Positions 24,878-34,275 are shown, counted from the stretch's first letter. The stretch is DNA of 64,000 nucleotides from an uncultured Bacteroidales bacterium (GCA_905233685.1 CAJOEZ010000005.1:61388-125387), one strand, 5' to 3'. Numbers and translations are program-made. The notes: a model not told the origin generated them from the letters alone.

Positions 24878-25588
24878 TCAGAAATCCATATTCGACTGAG
24901 CCACAAGCTGTTTTGTGTCGGGATTGAAGGCGACCAAATTGCCCATGCCAGGCTTGTCGGTAACGAATACGCCATTGTCCAAAGCGATAAAGTCGTATGC
25001 CTCGTTGTTCTCGACGACCAAAGTCATAAAGCTGTAGTCGACGGGAATATGTCCATGAACGATTTTCTTGCCGTGCGATTTGTTGAAGTCGACCTTGAAA
25101 TTGCGCGTCCACATCATGCTGCGCGTATCCTCGAAAGGATTGTCAATCTTGAAGTTCATGCCAGCGTGCACCAAAATGAACTCTTCCAACTCGACATAAG
25201 GCAAGCAGCTGTTCATCCAGTCGATGTAAAGTTGAGGAATCTCGCGAGGATGCTTGACGCCGAAGCTCTCCAAAGTTTTTTTGGCGCCCACGGCCTCCCA
25301 TTCCTTTTGTTCCAAATGTTTCCCGCCAAAGAGTTTCTTCTTTTGGTCGGCTTCAAAGGCTTTCACGCACATATCCTCGTGGTTGCCTTTTAGGAAATGC
25401 ACCTCGTATTCCTCTGATTGCAACTTCATCAGATAATCAATGACGCCTTTTCCGTCTGGGCCTCGATCGATGTAGTCGCCCAAAAAGTAGATTGGGTCGT
25501 GTTTGGTAATCCTGAGTTGGTTCTCTAACAGCACTTTAAGGGTTTTGGCGCAACCGTGAATGTCGGGGATGATCCAGCGTTGTGACAT
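24878..25588 (-). CDS. PPP-family metallophosphatase (diadenosine tetraphosphatase/Ser-Thr phosphatase type)
   Basis: 236 residues with the three PPP signatures: PDIHGC (residues 8-13; the usual first Gly is Pro), GDYIDRGPDGKG (about 37-48) and LKGNHEDM (about 66-73). The later metal ligands are in LVHAGM and VHGHIPV. It hydrolyses phosphomonoesters or dinucleoside polyphosphates; the substrate is not known. Cytoplasmic. It lies 20 bases downstream of the acyltransferase gene in the same direction, so the two probably form an operon. Confidence 0.9.
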   Translation of the reverse strand: MSQRWIIPDIHGCAKTLKVLLENQLRITKHDPIYFLGDYIDRGPDGKGVIDYLMKLQSEEYEVHFLKGNHEDMCVKAFEADQKKKLFGGKHLEQKEWEAVGAKKTLESFGVKHPREIPQLYIDWMNSCLPYVELEEFILVHAGMNFKIDNPFEDTRSMMWTRNFKVDFNKSHGKKIVHGHIPVDYSFMTLVVENNEAYDFIALDNGVFVTDKPGMGNLVAFNPDTKQLVAQSNMDF

Positions 25589-25608
25589 GGTGTATTATTG
25601 GGTTAAGG

Positions 25609-26898
25609 TTAAAACAACTTGTTCAAATTCAATTCTTTATATTGCTTCTTGAGCTTTGTCTTGAAACTCCAGCGCACATCCGAAATATAGCGACGGAACA
25701 ATTCGCAATAGTCAACGAAAAAGGCGTAGGAGAAATGCAGCAGCACGGTTCCGACCAAGGCCCAAGTCCAGGGCAAATAGCAGAACAAGAGCACCGTTCC
25801 AACAACGAAAATAATGGGGAACAGCAACAACTCAACAGCATAGCTTACCGTGTTGCCAAAGGCGGGGTCTGTCAGTTTCTTTCTGATTATCAACGTGGTG
25901 AGCCAAACAGGAAGGTTGATGACCGCCGATGCTACAAAAAAGGGTAGTCCAATCAGCACGAGGGCGAACTTCCATAAGGAATTGAGCAAAGGATACTTTT
26001 TTGCCGTTGACATGACCGAAATCTTTTGCTTGACGCGCTCGCGGGCAAAATTGTTGACACGCTCAAAAAGGTTTTTGGCTTCTTCGGGCTTTTCTTCCCT
26101 GAATTTCAGCACTTTCTCGACGGTAGCGCGGTTGCGAAGCATCTTTTTGTACAGGCCTCCAGCGCGTTTCTCGTTTTTCATTTTCACGATTTCCCAGATG
26201 GCATCATAGTCCTCGTCGTCGGGGATATAAGTGAAAAGCTTGGCTATTTCGTCATGAAGCTGGTCCTTCAACACATTGATGTTGGCGGCTTCGTTTTCCT
26301 CTTTGGTCTGCTTGAAAAATTCGGTCACATTAATCGGTTCGCCGAAATTGACCAAGGCAGTGCTACGATAGCGGAAATAGTCGCCGTATTCGATGGCGGT
26401 AGGGATAATATAAATGGGCGCTTGGTCGCCAAACTGCTTGTTGGCGTCGACGGCAATATGGAACAATCCCTTGCCCATACGCATCAGCGAATGTTTGGTA
26501 CGATGGGTGCCTTCAGGAAAGAGATAAAGGTCGACGTGGTCGTGAAGCACATCGACGGCCTTGTTCAATGAGTCGTCGTTTTGACGCACGGCGGCCACTC
26601 CATTACGAATCCTGAAAATGGGCAGTATGCGCATGAAAGTCAGTATCTTGGCCACAATCGGGTTTTTGAAAATGTCGCCCCGCGCGATAAACACCTTCCT
26701 GATGTTGTCTGACGACAGCAGCACCAAGGCATCCATCAGCGTATTGCTGTGGTTCACGCCGAAAACCGTGGAACCGTTGCGGGGCAGGTTTTTCTTGCCG
26801 TGCACCTCAAACCGGCGATAGGCGCGTCGCGTGTGCCAATTGACAAACAATAATAAAGTCGAATACCAGAAGTTCGGATCTTGAATTTTCTTGGCCAT
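25609..26898 (-). CDS. 1-acyl-glycerol-3-phosphate acyltransferase (PlsC-like)
   Basis: 429 residues. PlsC motifs: NHSNTLMD (NHxxxxD, about residues 50-57), the glycerophosphate site LFPEGTHR (about 127-134), and IPTAIEYGD. It transfers an acyl chain to lysophosphatidate or a related lipid at the inner membrane. The C-terminal third is extended, with two hydrophobic segments (about 315-340 and 365-400) not present in short PlsC; such long forms are common in Bacteroidota. The ATG at 26898 is preferred over the upstream TTG at 26904. Confidence 0.88.
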   Translation of the reverse strand: MAKKIQDPNFWYSTLLLFVNWHTRRAYRRFEVHGKKNLPRNGSTVFGVNHSNTLMDALVLLSSDNIRKVFIARGDIFKNPIVAKILTFMRILPIFRIRNGVAAVRQNDDSLNKAVDVLHDHVDLYLFPEGTHRTKHSLMRMGKGLFHIAVDANKQFGDQAPIYIIPTAIEYGDYFRYRSTALVNFGEPINVTEFFKQTKEENEAANINVLKDQLHDEIAKLFTYIPDDEDYDAIWEIVKMKNEKRAGGLYKKMLRNRATVEKVLKFREEKPEEAKNLFERVNNFARERVKQKISVMSTAKKYPLLNSLWKFALVLIGLPFFVASAVINLPVWLTTLIIRKKLTDPAFGNTVSYAVELLLFPIIFVVGTVLLFCYLPWTWALVGTVLLHFSYAFFVDYCELFRRYISDVRWSFKTKLKKQYKELNLNKLF

Positions 26899-26920
26899 TT
26901 TCAATTGCGAAATAAGGAGA

Positions 26921-26928
26921 CAAAATTA
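26921..26928 (-). promoter_or_regulatory. Promoter -7 box of acyltransferase operon
   Basis: Minus strand TAATTTTG matches TAnnTTTG, 22 bases before the ATG. A near-match TACTTTTA at 26980-26987 (plus strand) may serve the divergent transglycosylase gene. Confidence 0.5.
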
Positions 26929-27007
26929 CATATTTCTGCAAAACCAACCCGCATTTTTCTGCCAAATTGTTTTTTTTACTACTTTTACCGCTTCAAAACC
27001 ACTTGAA

Positions 27008-28432
27008 ATGAAGATAAGGACACCTTATTGGCTTGCCATCATACTCTTTCTTTCGAGCCTGATTTCCTGCGAAAACGCCCCCGAACCACAAGAGGACGAC
27101 ATCCATTCGTATGACACATTGACCGCCATGCAAAGGGTTCAGGAAAAAGGAAAACTGACTGCCGTAACCAATTGTGGAATAATTAATTACAATACATCTA
27201 ACAACAATCCTTCTGGTTTTGAATACGAGCTTTTGAACAACTTCTGCAAAAGCAACGGCCTGGAATTGGAGATGCTTGTCGTCAAGAACATGGATTCCTG
27301 CTTCAGCTTGCTCGACTCGTGCAAGGTCGACATGGTGGCCATTGGCATCGGGTCGAACAAGGACATGAAACGGCGCTACCTGCTAACCGACCCTATCCTG
27401 ATGCAGAAAAGCGTCCTCGTGCAACGCCTCCCGAAAAACTGGAACAAGATGCTCACCGCCGACGAGGTTGAAAACCAGCTGCTTCGTTCGCCCGTCGACT
27501 TGGCCGGAAAAACCATCCATCTGCCCCAAGGAAGCCATGCAGTGAAGTTACTCGAACACCTCTCTGATCAGATTGGCGACACGATTTACATCGTCGAGTG
27601 CGACAGCCTGAACAGCGTCGAATTGGTACAGGCGGTCTTGGCGGGCCAGATAGAATACACCGTCGTCGAGGAATATGTGGCACGCATGGCCTCCAAAGGC
27701 TTGAGGGGCTTGGACACCAAATTGGACGTCAGCATCGAGCAACCGCTGTGTTGGGCCGTCGGAAACCATGACGGCGACTCGTCGCTGATAACGGCACTCA
27801 ACACTTGGATTGACGGTTTCGAGCAACGCAACCTTGAGCGCATCCTTGCCAAATATGTCACCAAAAACAATGTTTTTGCGCCAAAGAAGTCACCCAGCGG
27901 CCATCTCTCCGACTACGACGGCATGATCAAAAAAACAGCAAAAAACATCGGCTGGGACTGGCGTTTGCTGGCTTCCATCATCTATCAAGAATCGCGGTTC
28001 AGGCCCGAATTGGAGAGCGAAAAGGGCGCATTTGGTCTCATGCAGCTTATGCCGGTCGTCATGGAGCAATACGACATCACCTACGACTCGTCGCCCGAAG
28101 AGCAAATTGAGGCTGGCGGAAAACTCATCAAACACCTTGACAACTGCCTCGAAAACAAGGTGACCGACAGTGCTGAAAGGGTGAAGTTTGTTTTGGCGGC
28201 CTACAATGCGGGTTTGGGCCATGTGTATGATGCCCAGCGACTTGCGGAGAAATATGGCAAATACCCTGATGTATGGGACGGCAACGTGGACTACTTTATT
28301 CTCAACAAGTCGAAAAAGCAATACTACAGCGACACTTGCTGCCGCAACGGTTACTTGCGCGGCACCGAGACCTACCGCTTTGTGGAGGAAGTGCTCGACC
28401 GCTATTATCGGTATCAAATAGATTACAAATAA
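27008..28432 (+). CDS. MltF-like lytic transglycosylase lipoprotein
   Basis: 474 residues. The ATG at 27008 gives a lipoprotein signal (YWLAIILFLSSLISC). A family-3 solute-binding domain (about 40-290; GFEYELLNNFCKSNGLELEM, VDMVAIGIG, RRYLLTDPILMQKSVLV) is followed by a SLT domain (about 300-440). The SLT domain holds the catalytic Glu in ASIIYQESRFRPE, then GAFGLMQLMP and LAAYNAGLGHV. This is the MltF architecture: it cleaves glycan strands of murein, with the binding domain regulating activity. Probably anchored in the outer membrane facing the periplasm. The ORF extends upstream to 26891 over the divergent promoter and is not used. Confidence 0.92.
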   Translation: MKIRTPYWLAIILFLSSLISCENAPEPQEDDIHSYDTLTAMQRVQEKGKLTAVTNCGIINYNTSNNNPSGFEYELLNNFCKSNGLELEMLVVKNMDSCFSLLDSCKVDMVAIGIGSNKDMKRRYLLTDPILMQKSVLVQRLPKNWNKMLTADEVENQLLRSPVDLAGKTIHLPQGSHAVKLLEHLSDQIGDTIYIVECDSLNSVELVQAVLAGQIEYTVVEEYVARMASKGLRGLDTKLDVSIEQPLCWAVGNHDGDSSLITALNTWIDGFEQRNLERILAKYVTKNNVFAPKKSPSGHLSDYDGMIKKTAKNIGWDWRLLASIIYQESRFRPELESEKGAFGLMQLMPVVMEQYDITYDSSPEEQIEAGGKLIKHLDNCLENKVTDSAERVKFVLAAYNAGLGHVYDAQRLAEKYGKYPDVWDGNVDYFILNKSKKQYYSDTCCRNGYLRGTETYRFVEEVLDRYYRYQIDYK

Positions 28433-28443
28433 ACAATCCAACC

Positions 28444-29088
28444 ATGAAAAAATCATCTATCATTCTGATTACAAGCATCTTATTTGTTCTAAGCCTTTCC
28501 AGAGCCACGGCTCAGTCGTTCAATGCAGGCTTGATTGCGGGCGCCACTTTTTCTCAGATTGACGGCGATAGGTACTATGGCTATAATAAGGTGGGCTTGA
28601 CGGCAGGAGGTTATGTTAGTCTGCCCTTCTCTAATCATTTCGCGGCTCAAATGGAGCTGAAATACACGCAAATGGGCGCACATTCCTCAGTAAAGGAAGT
28701 GGTCGAATATGGCTATCCCGAATATGACTTGCGCCTGCATTACGCTGAGATTCCGTTGATGTTGCGCTATGATTTCGGATATTTCAATATTGGAGGTAAA
28801 TCATTGGATTTCTTGATATTGGAGGCAGGTATTAGTTTGGATTTTCTGCTGAAGTACCGAGGAGAGATGGACTACTCCACTGAATTGTGGAAGCTGAACT
28901 TCTTTTCAGCCACGGGCAACTTTGGAATACACTTCAACATTACTGACCATTTTGGGGTTGGTGCGCGTATGATGTATTCCATCCTGCCCATGCAGACCAA
29001 CCCGACACCGCAGTATTGGTTTGACCATTCTTACAATAAGGTGATACAAGCCACCGTGACCTACAATTTCTATTCTCCGCTGAGATAA
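28444..29088 (+). CDS. Outer-membrane beta-barrel protein (PorT-like)
   Basis: 214 residues with a signal peptide (KKSSIILITSILFVLSLSRATAQ). The mature part alternates hydrophobic/polar strands (FNAGLIAGATFSQIDGD, VGLTAGGYVSLPFS, YAEIPLMLRYDF) typical of small eight-stranded barrels (OMP_b-brl_2/PorT-like). The end TVTYNFYSPLR is not the classic terminal Phe. Function unknown. It lies 11 bases after the transglycosylase gene and overlaps the converging queG gene tail-to-tail by 19 bases. Confidence 0.8.
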   Translation: MKKSSIILITSILFVLSLSRATAQSFNAGLIAGATFSQIDGDRYYGYNKVGLTAGGYVSLPFSNHFAAQMELKYTQMGAHSSVKEVVEYGYPEYDLRLHYAEIPLMLRYDFGYFNIGGKSLDFLILEAGISLDFLLKYRGEMDYSTELWKLNFFSATGNFGIHFNITDHFGVGARMMYSILPMQTNPTPQYWFDHSYNKVIQATVTYNFYSPLR

Positions 29089-29993
29089 TCGATGTTGCGT
29101 TTCAAGCCCTCGTATCCGGCGCGTTGCACGGCTGAATGCTTGAAAAGTGTTTCAAAATCCGGTTTTTCTAAATTTTTCCAATCGACTTTGTGCATGGCGA
29201 GAAGCTTTTCTGAAGGCTGAAACTCGGGCTCGTTGTTGGGCAGCGAGAAGCGGTTGTACGGACACACGTCTTGGCAGATGTCGCAGCCGTAAATCCAATC
29301 ATTGAATTTTGCTTTGTCGCAGCCCTCCAAACTGCCTTTGTATTCTATGGTCAAGTAAGAAATGCACTTGCGTGCGTCGATGCGGAAGGGGGCTTCCAAA
29401 GCACCTGTGGGACAGGCGTCTATGCACTTCGTGCAGCGTCCGCAGTGGTTAGTCAGCTCTTGGCCGGTTTCGGTCAAATTCAAGGGCAGAAACAGGTGCC
29501 CGATGAAAAAAAACGAGCCTTTTTTAGGGTGAATTAATGTGGTGTTCTTGCCGATGAACCCAAGGCCACATTTCACGGCCCAGGCACGGTCCAAAACAGG
29601 CGCCGAATCAACGAAAACACGGCAGCCTTCCAATGGTCCTGTTTGGTTTTCAATGCGTTCCAACAATTGGCGCATCTTGTTTTTCAATACATTATGATAG
29701 TCGGCACCGTATGCGTATTTCGCGATTTTGAAGTTGTCGTTTTCGCTTAATTTTTGTTTCGGGAAATAGTTGTAAAGCACCGTAACGATGCTCTTGGTGC
29801 CTTCCACCAAGAGGCGCGGGTCGTAGCGTTTTTCCTTGTTGCGGTTGAGGTAGCTCATCTCGCCCTCGTGGCGGTCCTCAAGCCATTGCTCCACATGCAC
29901 CGACTCCTTCTCCAAGGCCGTCGCACGGGCAATGCCGCATGCATCGAAGCCGAGGTGTTTGGCTTCATTGATAATCCAATTCGAGAGAGACAT
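29070..29993 (-). CDS. queG: Epoxyqueuosine reductase
   Basis: 307 residues; last step of queuosine synthesis in tRNA (epoxyqueuosine to queuosine), cobalamin- and iron-sulfur-dependent, cytoplasmic. Two [4Fe-4S] ferredoxin motifs: CGRCTKCIDACP (about residues 180-191) and CDICQDVCPYN (about 235-245). The N-terminal LGFDACGIARA and SAPVLDRAWAVKCGLGFIGKNT blocks match QueG. The length is shorter than forms with C-terminal HEAT repeats. The start overlaps the preceding gene's stop by one base (TGATG). Confidence 0.94.
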   Translation of the reverse strand: MSLSNWIINEAKHLGFDACGIARATALEKESVHVEQWLEDRHEGEMSYLNRNKEKRYDPRLLVEGTKSIVTVLYNYFPKQKLSENDNFKIAKYAYGADYHNVLKNKMRQLLERIENQTGPLEGCRVFVDSAPVLDRAWAVKCGLGFIGKNTTLIHPKKGSFFFIGHLFLPLNLTETGQELTNHCGRCTKCIDACPTGALEAPFRIDARKCISYLTIEYKGSLEGCDKAKFNDWIYGCDICQDVCPYNRFSLPNNEPEFQPSEKLLAMHKVDWKNLEKPDFETLFKHSAVQRAGYEGLKRNIDYLSGE

Positions 29994-30685
29994 CAGAACG
30001 GAGCAAAAGAGATACCCACGGTAAGCGGATGGATATCAGGCGCGTTGTGGCCGGTCTCAAACACGGGGTTGAGTTGGTAGGCAGCGTAAGCGCTCACCCA
30101 TTTCCAGCCCACACGCAGCGTGGCCGTATAGGCATAACGTTCCAAGTTCTTGATGTAACACTCCTTCTCGTGAACGATGTTGCCGTTGCCGCCCGTGAGC
30201 GGGTCGCCATCGTAGTCGGGACCGACGTACTTGGTCTTGCCCATCACCATAATGCCGAGCTTGAAGCCCACGCCAATCTTGAACTGGTCCTTGATGCGGA
30301 AGCGTAGTTCCAAAGGAATGTCGACGTAATTGACATTGACTTTGCAGCGCTTGAAGTTCTCCACATCGCGGTACTGCTTGTATTGCAACGTGTCGGCGTA
30401 AGGATTCAGGATATGGGTGTAGGAATAGTAGTTGTGGTGACTCATGCCCGCCCCGATGCTGACGGTGTGTTTCTTGCTCTCGCCCAGAGGAAAGTTGTAG
30501 GTAATGTACCAACTCGCACCTTGGTTGACACCGCGCGCGTCCCAAAAGTCGCTCTTGTTGAGTTGGAAGTCATGGAAAATGTCGAAGCCGACGGTGATTT
30601 TGTTGTCGGTCTTGTTGGCAATCAGTTGGGCAAACGAGGTCGCCGAGATGATGAGTGCAACGAGGGTAAAGAGAACTTTCTTCAT
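29993..30685 (-). CDS. Outer-membrane beta-barrel protein, unknown
   Basis: 230 residues. Signal peptide (KKVLFTLVALIISATSFAQ), then strand-like segments rich in Tyr, Phe and Gly (KITVGFDIFHDF, YITYNFPLG, HTVSIGAGMSHHNYYSY, QFKIGVGFKLGIMV, ATLRVGWKWVSAYAAYQL), ending in a terminal Phe (GISFAPF), as in outer-membrane barrels. No specific family. It is coupled to queG (one-base overlap) and follows the coiled-coil protein gene by 11 bases. Confidence 0.78.
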   Translation of the reverse strand: MKKVLFTLVALIISATSFAQLIANKTDNKITVGFDIFHDFQLNKSDFWDARGVNQGASWYITYNFPLGESKKHTVSIGAGMSHHNYYSYTHILNPYADTLQYKQYRDVENFKRCKVNVNYVDIPLELRFRIKDQFKIGVGFKLGIMVMGKTKYVGPDYDGDPLTGGNGNIVHEKECYIKNLERYAYTATLRVGWKWVSAYAAYQLNPVFETGHNAPDIHPLTVGISFAPF

Positions 30686-30696
30686 GTTGTATTCTT

Positions 30697-31149
30697 TTAT
30701 TTCATTTCCAATTCTTTAGTGATGGCACCACGCTCGTCCAAAAGGCGGTTGAGGTCATCGTCGCTGAGGTCGGGGTTGCGGAGCTGCTTGTCGATTTCGG
30801 CCAGCTTGGCTTCAAGATTTTCATTGGTGCCGGGAATGTCGGTCAGTTGTTTCTCCTTTTTGATTGTAGAAGGTTGAGGCGTGGCGTTTTGCGTCGACGT
30901 TTCAACGCCTGGGAAGTTCTTCAGTTGTCCCATCACCATGCCCACCAGGTTCTTCGTGAACGGATCGAGTTTGTAAATCTCGATTTTCATGTCTTGCTTC
31001 AACTCGTCGAAGTCCTCAAGGAACATCTTCAGTTGCTCCTTTTGTTCTTCATTGATGCCTGGAATAGCGTCAAGGTCTTGGTTTTCCATCATTTTCTTGA
31101 ACATGTTCAAGAGGTCGTCGAGTCCGTTATTGAGGTTGTTTTCGTCCAT
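30697..31149 (-). CDS. Hypothetical coiled-coil protein (150 aa)
   Basis: 150 residues; the ATG at 31149 is chosen because a -7 box lies 28 bases upstream and the sequence before it is not protein-like. Highly charged and helical: an N-terminal segment (LDDLLNMFKKMMENQD), EDFDELKQDMKIEIYKLD, then a Thr/Pro/Lys linker and LEAKLAEIDKQLRNPDLSDDDLNRLLDERGAITKELE. No signal peptide and no family recognised. First gene of the operon with the barrel protein and queG. Confidence 0.7.
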   Translation of the reverse strand: MDENNLNNGLDDLLNMFKKMMENQDLDAIPGINEEQKEQLKMFLEDFDELKQDMKIEIYKLDPFTKNLVGMVMGQLKNFPGVETSTQNATPQPSTIKKEKQLTDIPGTNENLEAKLAEIDKQLRNPDLSDDDLNRLLDERGAITKELEMK

Positions 31150-31176
31150 TTTATTCGTTATTTTGTATTCGTAGGG

Positions 31177-31184
31177 CAAATCTA
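31177..31184 (-). promoter_or_regulatory. Promoter -7 box of coiled-coil/queG operon
   Basis: Minus strand TAGATTTG matches TAnnTTTG and fixes the start of the downstream gene at 31149. Confidence 0.55.
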
Positions 31185-31301
31185 TGTGTTTGCCCTTCCC
31201 ATCCAAAATCATTCCGTTTGCAAATAAACGGAAAAAATGCGTATCGATTGTGACAATTTGGCAAAAAATTACGAATATTGCATTTTCAAATGACAAGAAT
31301 T

Positions 31302-32093
31302 ATGGATTTCCAGACAATAAAAGTGCAATTGGGCGAAAGCATGGCATGGATTAATCTCGACCGCCCTGAGGTGCGCAATGCGCTGAATGCCGAGCTGATA
31401 CGCGATCTGACCGAGGCCTTTGACTGGCTTGACAGCCGCGACGACATCCGCGTTATCATCCTGAAAGGCAACGGAAAATGTTTCTGCGCCGGTGCAGATT
31501 TGGCCTACATGAAAGACATGGCGGGCTTCAGCTACAACCAAAACATCGCCGGCGCCGAAAAGCTTTCCAAGCTGTTCCAAACTATCTATTTCTGCAACAA
31601 AGCGGTCATCGTGTGCGTGCATGGGGCCTGCATAGGCGGGGCCAACGGCATCATTGCCGCCGCCGACATTGTGATTGCGGAAAAGGAAACCAAATTCGCC
31701 TTTTCCGAGGTGCGTCTGGGCATCACGCCGGCCACGATTTCGCCTTTTGTGGTGGCCAAAATTGGCAATACCGCCGCCAAGGAGCTGATGCTAACGGGTC
31801 GCCGCTTCACTGCTGCCGAAGCCAAAGATTTCCGCTTGGTGAATGTGGTCGTTGACGAAGCCGAAATGATTGATACCGAGCGACAATACATCGACCATTT
31901 CCTGCACGCCTCGCCCGATGCCATCGCCGAGTGCAAGAGCCTCCTTCGCTTGGTGAGCGGCACCGACGACCGTTATAGTCCCGTTTTCATGCAAACCTCC
32001 GTGGCCATCGCCAACCAACGCATCTCCAAGGCCGGACAAGAAGGCATGAAGGCGTTTTTTGAGAAGCGGAAACCCGAGTGGGATTTGCTTTAA
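31302..32093 (+). CDS. Enoyl-CoA hydratase/isomerase (methylglutaconyl-CoA hydratase-like)
   Basis: 263 residues of the crotonase family: LDRPEVRNALNAEL (residues about 16-29), GNGKCFCAGADLAYM (oxyanion-hole segment, about 58-72), VHGACIGGANGIIAAADIV (about 105-123), and FSEVRLGITPATISPFVV. The last motif, with EVRLG and ISPFVV, is characteristic of the AUH/methylglutaconyl-CoA hydratase subgroup in leucine breakdown, rather than classical enoyl-CoA hydratase. Start at 31302 (alternative ATG at 31290). A stand-alone gene: no neighbouring beta-oxidation genes. The carboxylase alpha chain at 0.9 kb could belong to the same pathway but is 28 kb away (inference). Confidence 0.88.
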   Translation: MDFQTIKVQLGESMAWINLDRPEVRNALNAELIRDLTEAFDWLDSRDDIRVIILKGNGKCFCAGADLAYMKDMAGFSYNQNIAGAEKLSKLFQTIYFCNKAVIVCVHGACIGGANGIIAAADIVIAEKETKFAFSEVRLGITPATISPFVVAKIGNTAAKELMLTGRRFTAAEAKDFRLVNVVVDEAEMIDTERQYIDHFLHASPDAIAECKSLLRLVSGTDDRYSPVFMQTSVAIANQRISKAGQEGMKAFFEKRKPEWDLL

Positions 32094-32154
32094 AACTGCT
32101 AAACTTGCCTTTTTTCGCCTTATGATACTGTCTTTCGTTTGATGCGAAGTCTAG

Positions 32155-33768
32155 TCAATTCTTCAGCTTGCTCTTAATCGCCTCATAATGCTTAGTATAG
32201 GTATCATCGGGCTCTTTTAGCAGTTTTAGGGCTTTCTTCATGTATTTTTCCGCCTCTTTGTAGTCGCCTTTCATGTAGAGTACCCAGGCTTGGGTGTCCA
32301 AATACGTCGGGTTGTCGGGTTCGGCGGTGATGGCCTTGGTGGACATTTCCAAGGCCTTGTCCAAGTCTTGGCCTTTCACAGCGAGATAATAGGCGTAGTT
32401 GTTGAGAACCAGCACATTGTCAGGGTCGTTGCGCAGGGTGCGTTCGTAGGCCTCAAATGATTTTTCTTCATCGCCTTGCTCGTGGTAGAGGTCGCCCAAA
32501 AAAGCGTCGAAATTGGCCATTTGGATTTTGTCGGTGGTGTATCTTCGGCCTTTTTCCAAATAGGAAATGGCTTCGTCGTTCTCTTTCAAGACCGCGCTTG
32601 AAACGCCTGCATACCAATAAAATACGGGTTGCATGGGATAGTATTGCAGTGCCTTGACGGCGTGGTCGCGCACATTCTCGTTCTCATTGAGCCTTGATTC
32701 GCTGATAATGAGGTTTTGCCATGACAAAAAGTCGGTGCTGTCGATGGCGAGCGACTTTTTATAATAGGTGCGGGCCAAGGCCGCATTTTCCGTGACGATG
32801 TAATAGGAACCAAGAATGAGATAGCCGATTTTGTCCTCGGGATGGGTTTCGCTGAAAGCCAGACCGCATTGTAACGCCTGTTCGTTTACTTTGGGCGAGT
32901 TTTGGTTTTTCTGCATCCAATAGTCGTAAATATTGGCCTTCGTGTTGAGGTCGAGGTTCTTGTTGCGGATGGCAGCAATGAGGGCGTCGAAGGCTTTGTC
33001 TTGGTCGCCGCTTTTTTCGTAAAACTCTAAAAGAGAAATGTTTACGTATGGGTCGTTTGGGTTGATTTCCTTGATTTTCTCGTACATTCTCAGCGCGTCT
33101 TTTTCCTTGCCGTTTTCGGAATAGACTTGCGCCAACATGCTGTAATAGCGTGGATTTTCAGGGTTTTGCTCGATGAGCTTTTCCAATTCTGAAATCAGCT
33201 TCTTGGTGTTGCCTTGATGATTGTATATGCTGAGTCTTTGCTCCGTAATCAACTCATTTTGCCCGACTTGCTCTTCCAAGAGATCCATTTTAGCCAAGGC
33301 CTTGTCGTATTGCTCCGTAATTAGATAAGCATCAATGAGTTCGGTGAGCATGTCGGGGTCATCGGGATACTTGGCGGTTTGCATTTCATAGAGCTGGATG
33401 AAGTCGTCATATTGCTCCAAATTGCGATAAAACTGACCCAACCGCAGTTGATACCATTTGTTCTCAGGGTCGAGATTGGCGGCCTGCTGAATCATCTTGA
33501 AGGCATCCTCCAAATGGCCGGCGATGTAATATTGCTCAGAAAGCTCAAACATTGAGGCGGCATCGTCGGGCATATAACGCAAGGCCTGCTCGAAATTGCG
33601 GATGGCGCCTTCAGTGTCCTCGCGGTACTTGCTTTGGAGGCCGTTCGAGAAATAGGTGGCGTTTTTGCGTTTGTCGGGCTTGTTTTGAAACTCTGATTCA
33701 ATTTGCTGGGCAACTCCAAAAGTTGTGCAACCCAAAACCAATAACAACAATAATGTTCTGTATTTCAT
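32155..33768 (-). CDS. TPR-repeat protein, secreted
   Basis: 537 residues. N-terminal signal peptide (KYRTLLLLLVLGCTTFGVAQQ); then about a dozen tetratricopeptide repeats, for example AIRNFEQALRYMPDDAASMFELSEQYYIAGHLEDAFKMI (about 55-93) and ALEMSTKAITAEPDNPTYLDTQAWVLYMKGDYKEAEKY near the C-terminus. A periplasmic scaffold or lipoprotein-like adaptor is likely. It follows dut after a 45-base spacer made of a repeated 12-mer; the pair is probably one operon. Confidence 0.88.
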   Translation of the reverse strand: MKYRTLLLLLVLGCTTFGVAQQIESEFQNKPDKRKNATYFSNGLQSKYREDTEGAIRNFEQALRYMPDDAASMFELSEQYYIAGHLEDAFKMIQQAANLDPENKWYQLRLGQFYRNLEQYDDFIQLYEMQTAKYPDDPDMLTELIDAYLITEQYDKALAKMDLLEEQVGQNELITEQRLSIYNHQGNTKKLISELEKLIEQNPENPRYYSMLAQVYSENGKEKDALRMYEKIKEINPNDPYVNISLLEFYEKSGDQDKAFDALIAAIRNKNLDLNTKANIYDYWMQKNQNSPKVNEQALQCGLAFSETHPEDKIGYLILGSYYIVTENAALARTYYKKSLAIDSTDFLSWQNLIISESRLNENENVRDHAVKALQYYPMQPVFYWYAGVSSAVLKENDEAISYLEKGRRYTTDKIQMANFDAFLGDLYHEQGDEEKSFEAYERTLRNDPDNVLVLNNYAYYLAVKGQDLDKALEMSTKAITAEPDNPTYLDTQAWVLYMKGDYKEAEKYMKKALKLLKEPDDTYTKHYEAIKSKLKN

Positions 33769-33773
33769 AACTT

Positions 33774-33818
33774 TAAACTCTCAACTTAACAACTGACTCT
33801 AAACACTAAACTCTCAAC
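33774..33818. repeat. Repeated 12-mer in dut-TPR spacer
   Basis: TAAACTCTCAAC occurs at 33774-33785 and 33807-33818 (read as GTTGAGAGTTTA in the direction of the genes). One copy supplies the dut stop codon (TGA at 33816-33814); the other sits just before the TPR gene's ATG. Variants (TTAACAAC, TCTAAACAC) fill the middle. Confidence 0.75.
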
Positions 33819-34251
33819 TCTTCCCAGTGTGACCAAAACCTCCAACGCCGCGTTCCGTTTCCGAAAGCGTTTCCACTTGCACAGGCTCGGCTTGCTCGCA
33901 TTTGGCGATGATCATCTGCGCGATGCGGTCGCCGCTGTTGATGACGAAAGGCTTGTCGGACAGGTTGATAAGGATGACGCAAATCTGCCCGCGATAGTCT
34001 GCGTCGATGGTGCCGGGCGAGTTGAGCACGGTGATACCGCTCTTGAGCGCCAGACCACTGCGGGGTCGCACCTGCCCTTCGTAGCCTTCGGGGATTTCCA
34101 TGTAGAGGCCTGTGGGCACAAGGCCGCGCTGCATGGGTTCAAGGGTGACGGGGCCTTCGGGCAGATAGGCGCGGAGGTCCATGCCAGCGGAGGATTTGGT
34201 CTCGTAGGCGGGCAAGGGGTTATTTGAAGTGTTTACGATGTTGATTTGCAT
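33814..34251 (-). CDS. dut: dUTP diphosphatase
   Basis: 145 residues, the normal size for trimeric dUTPase; hydrolyses dUTP to dUMP. All five motifs are present: [13 protein letters not shown] (residues about 17-29), RPRSGLALK (about 62-70), [12 protein letters not shown] (about 77-88, uracil loop), GDRIAQMII (about 106-114) and the C-terminal P-loop-like [21 protein letters not shown] box lies 24 bases upstream. The stop codon lies inside a repeated 12-mer that continues into the spacer. Confidence 0.97.
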   Translation of the reverse strand: MQINIVNTSNNPLPAYETKSSAGMDLRAYLPEGPVTLEPMQRGLVPTGLYMEIPEGYEGQVRPRSGLALKSGITVLNSPGTIDADYRGQICVILINLSDKPFVINSGDRIAQMIIAKCEQAEPVQVETLSETERGVGGFGHTGKS

Positions 34252-34275
34252 AGAAAAAGATTTGTTTTATGAACG

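Noticed and set aside
878..32093. A leucine-degradation cluster linking the carboxylase alpha chain and the methylglutaconyl-CoA hydratase-like gene
   Set aside because: The genes are about 28 kb apart in different transcription units and no carboxyltransferase or HMG-CoA lyase gene lies between; kept only as a weak metabolic hint.
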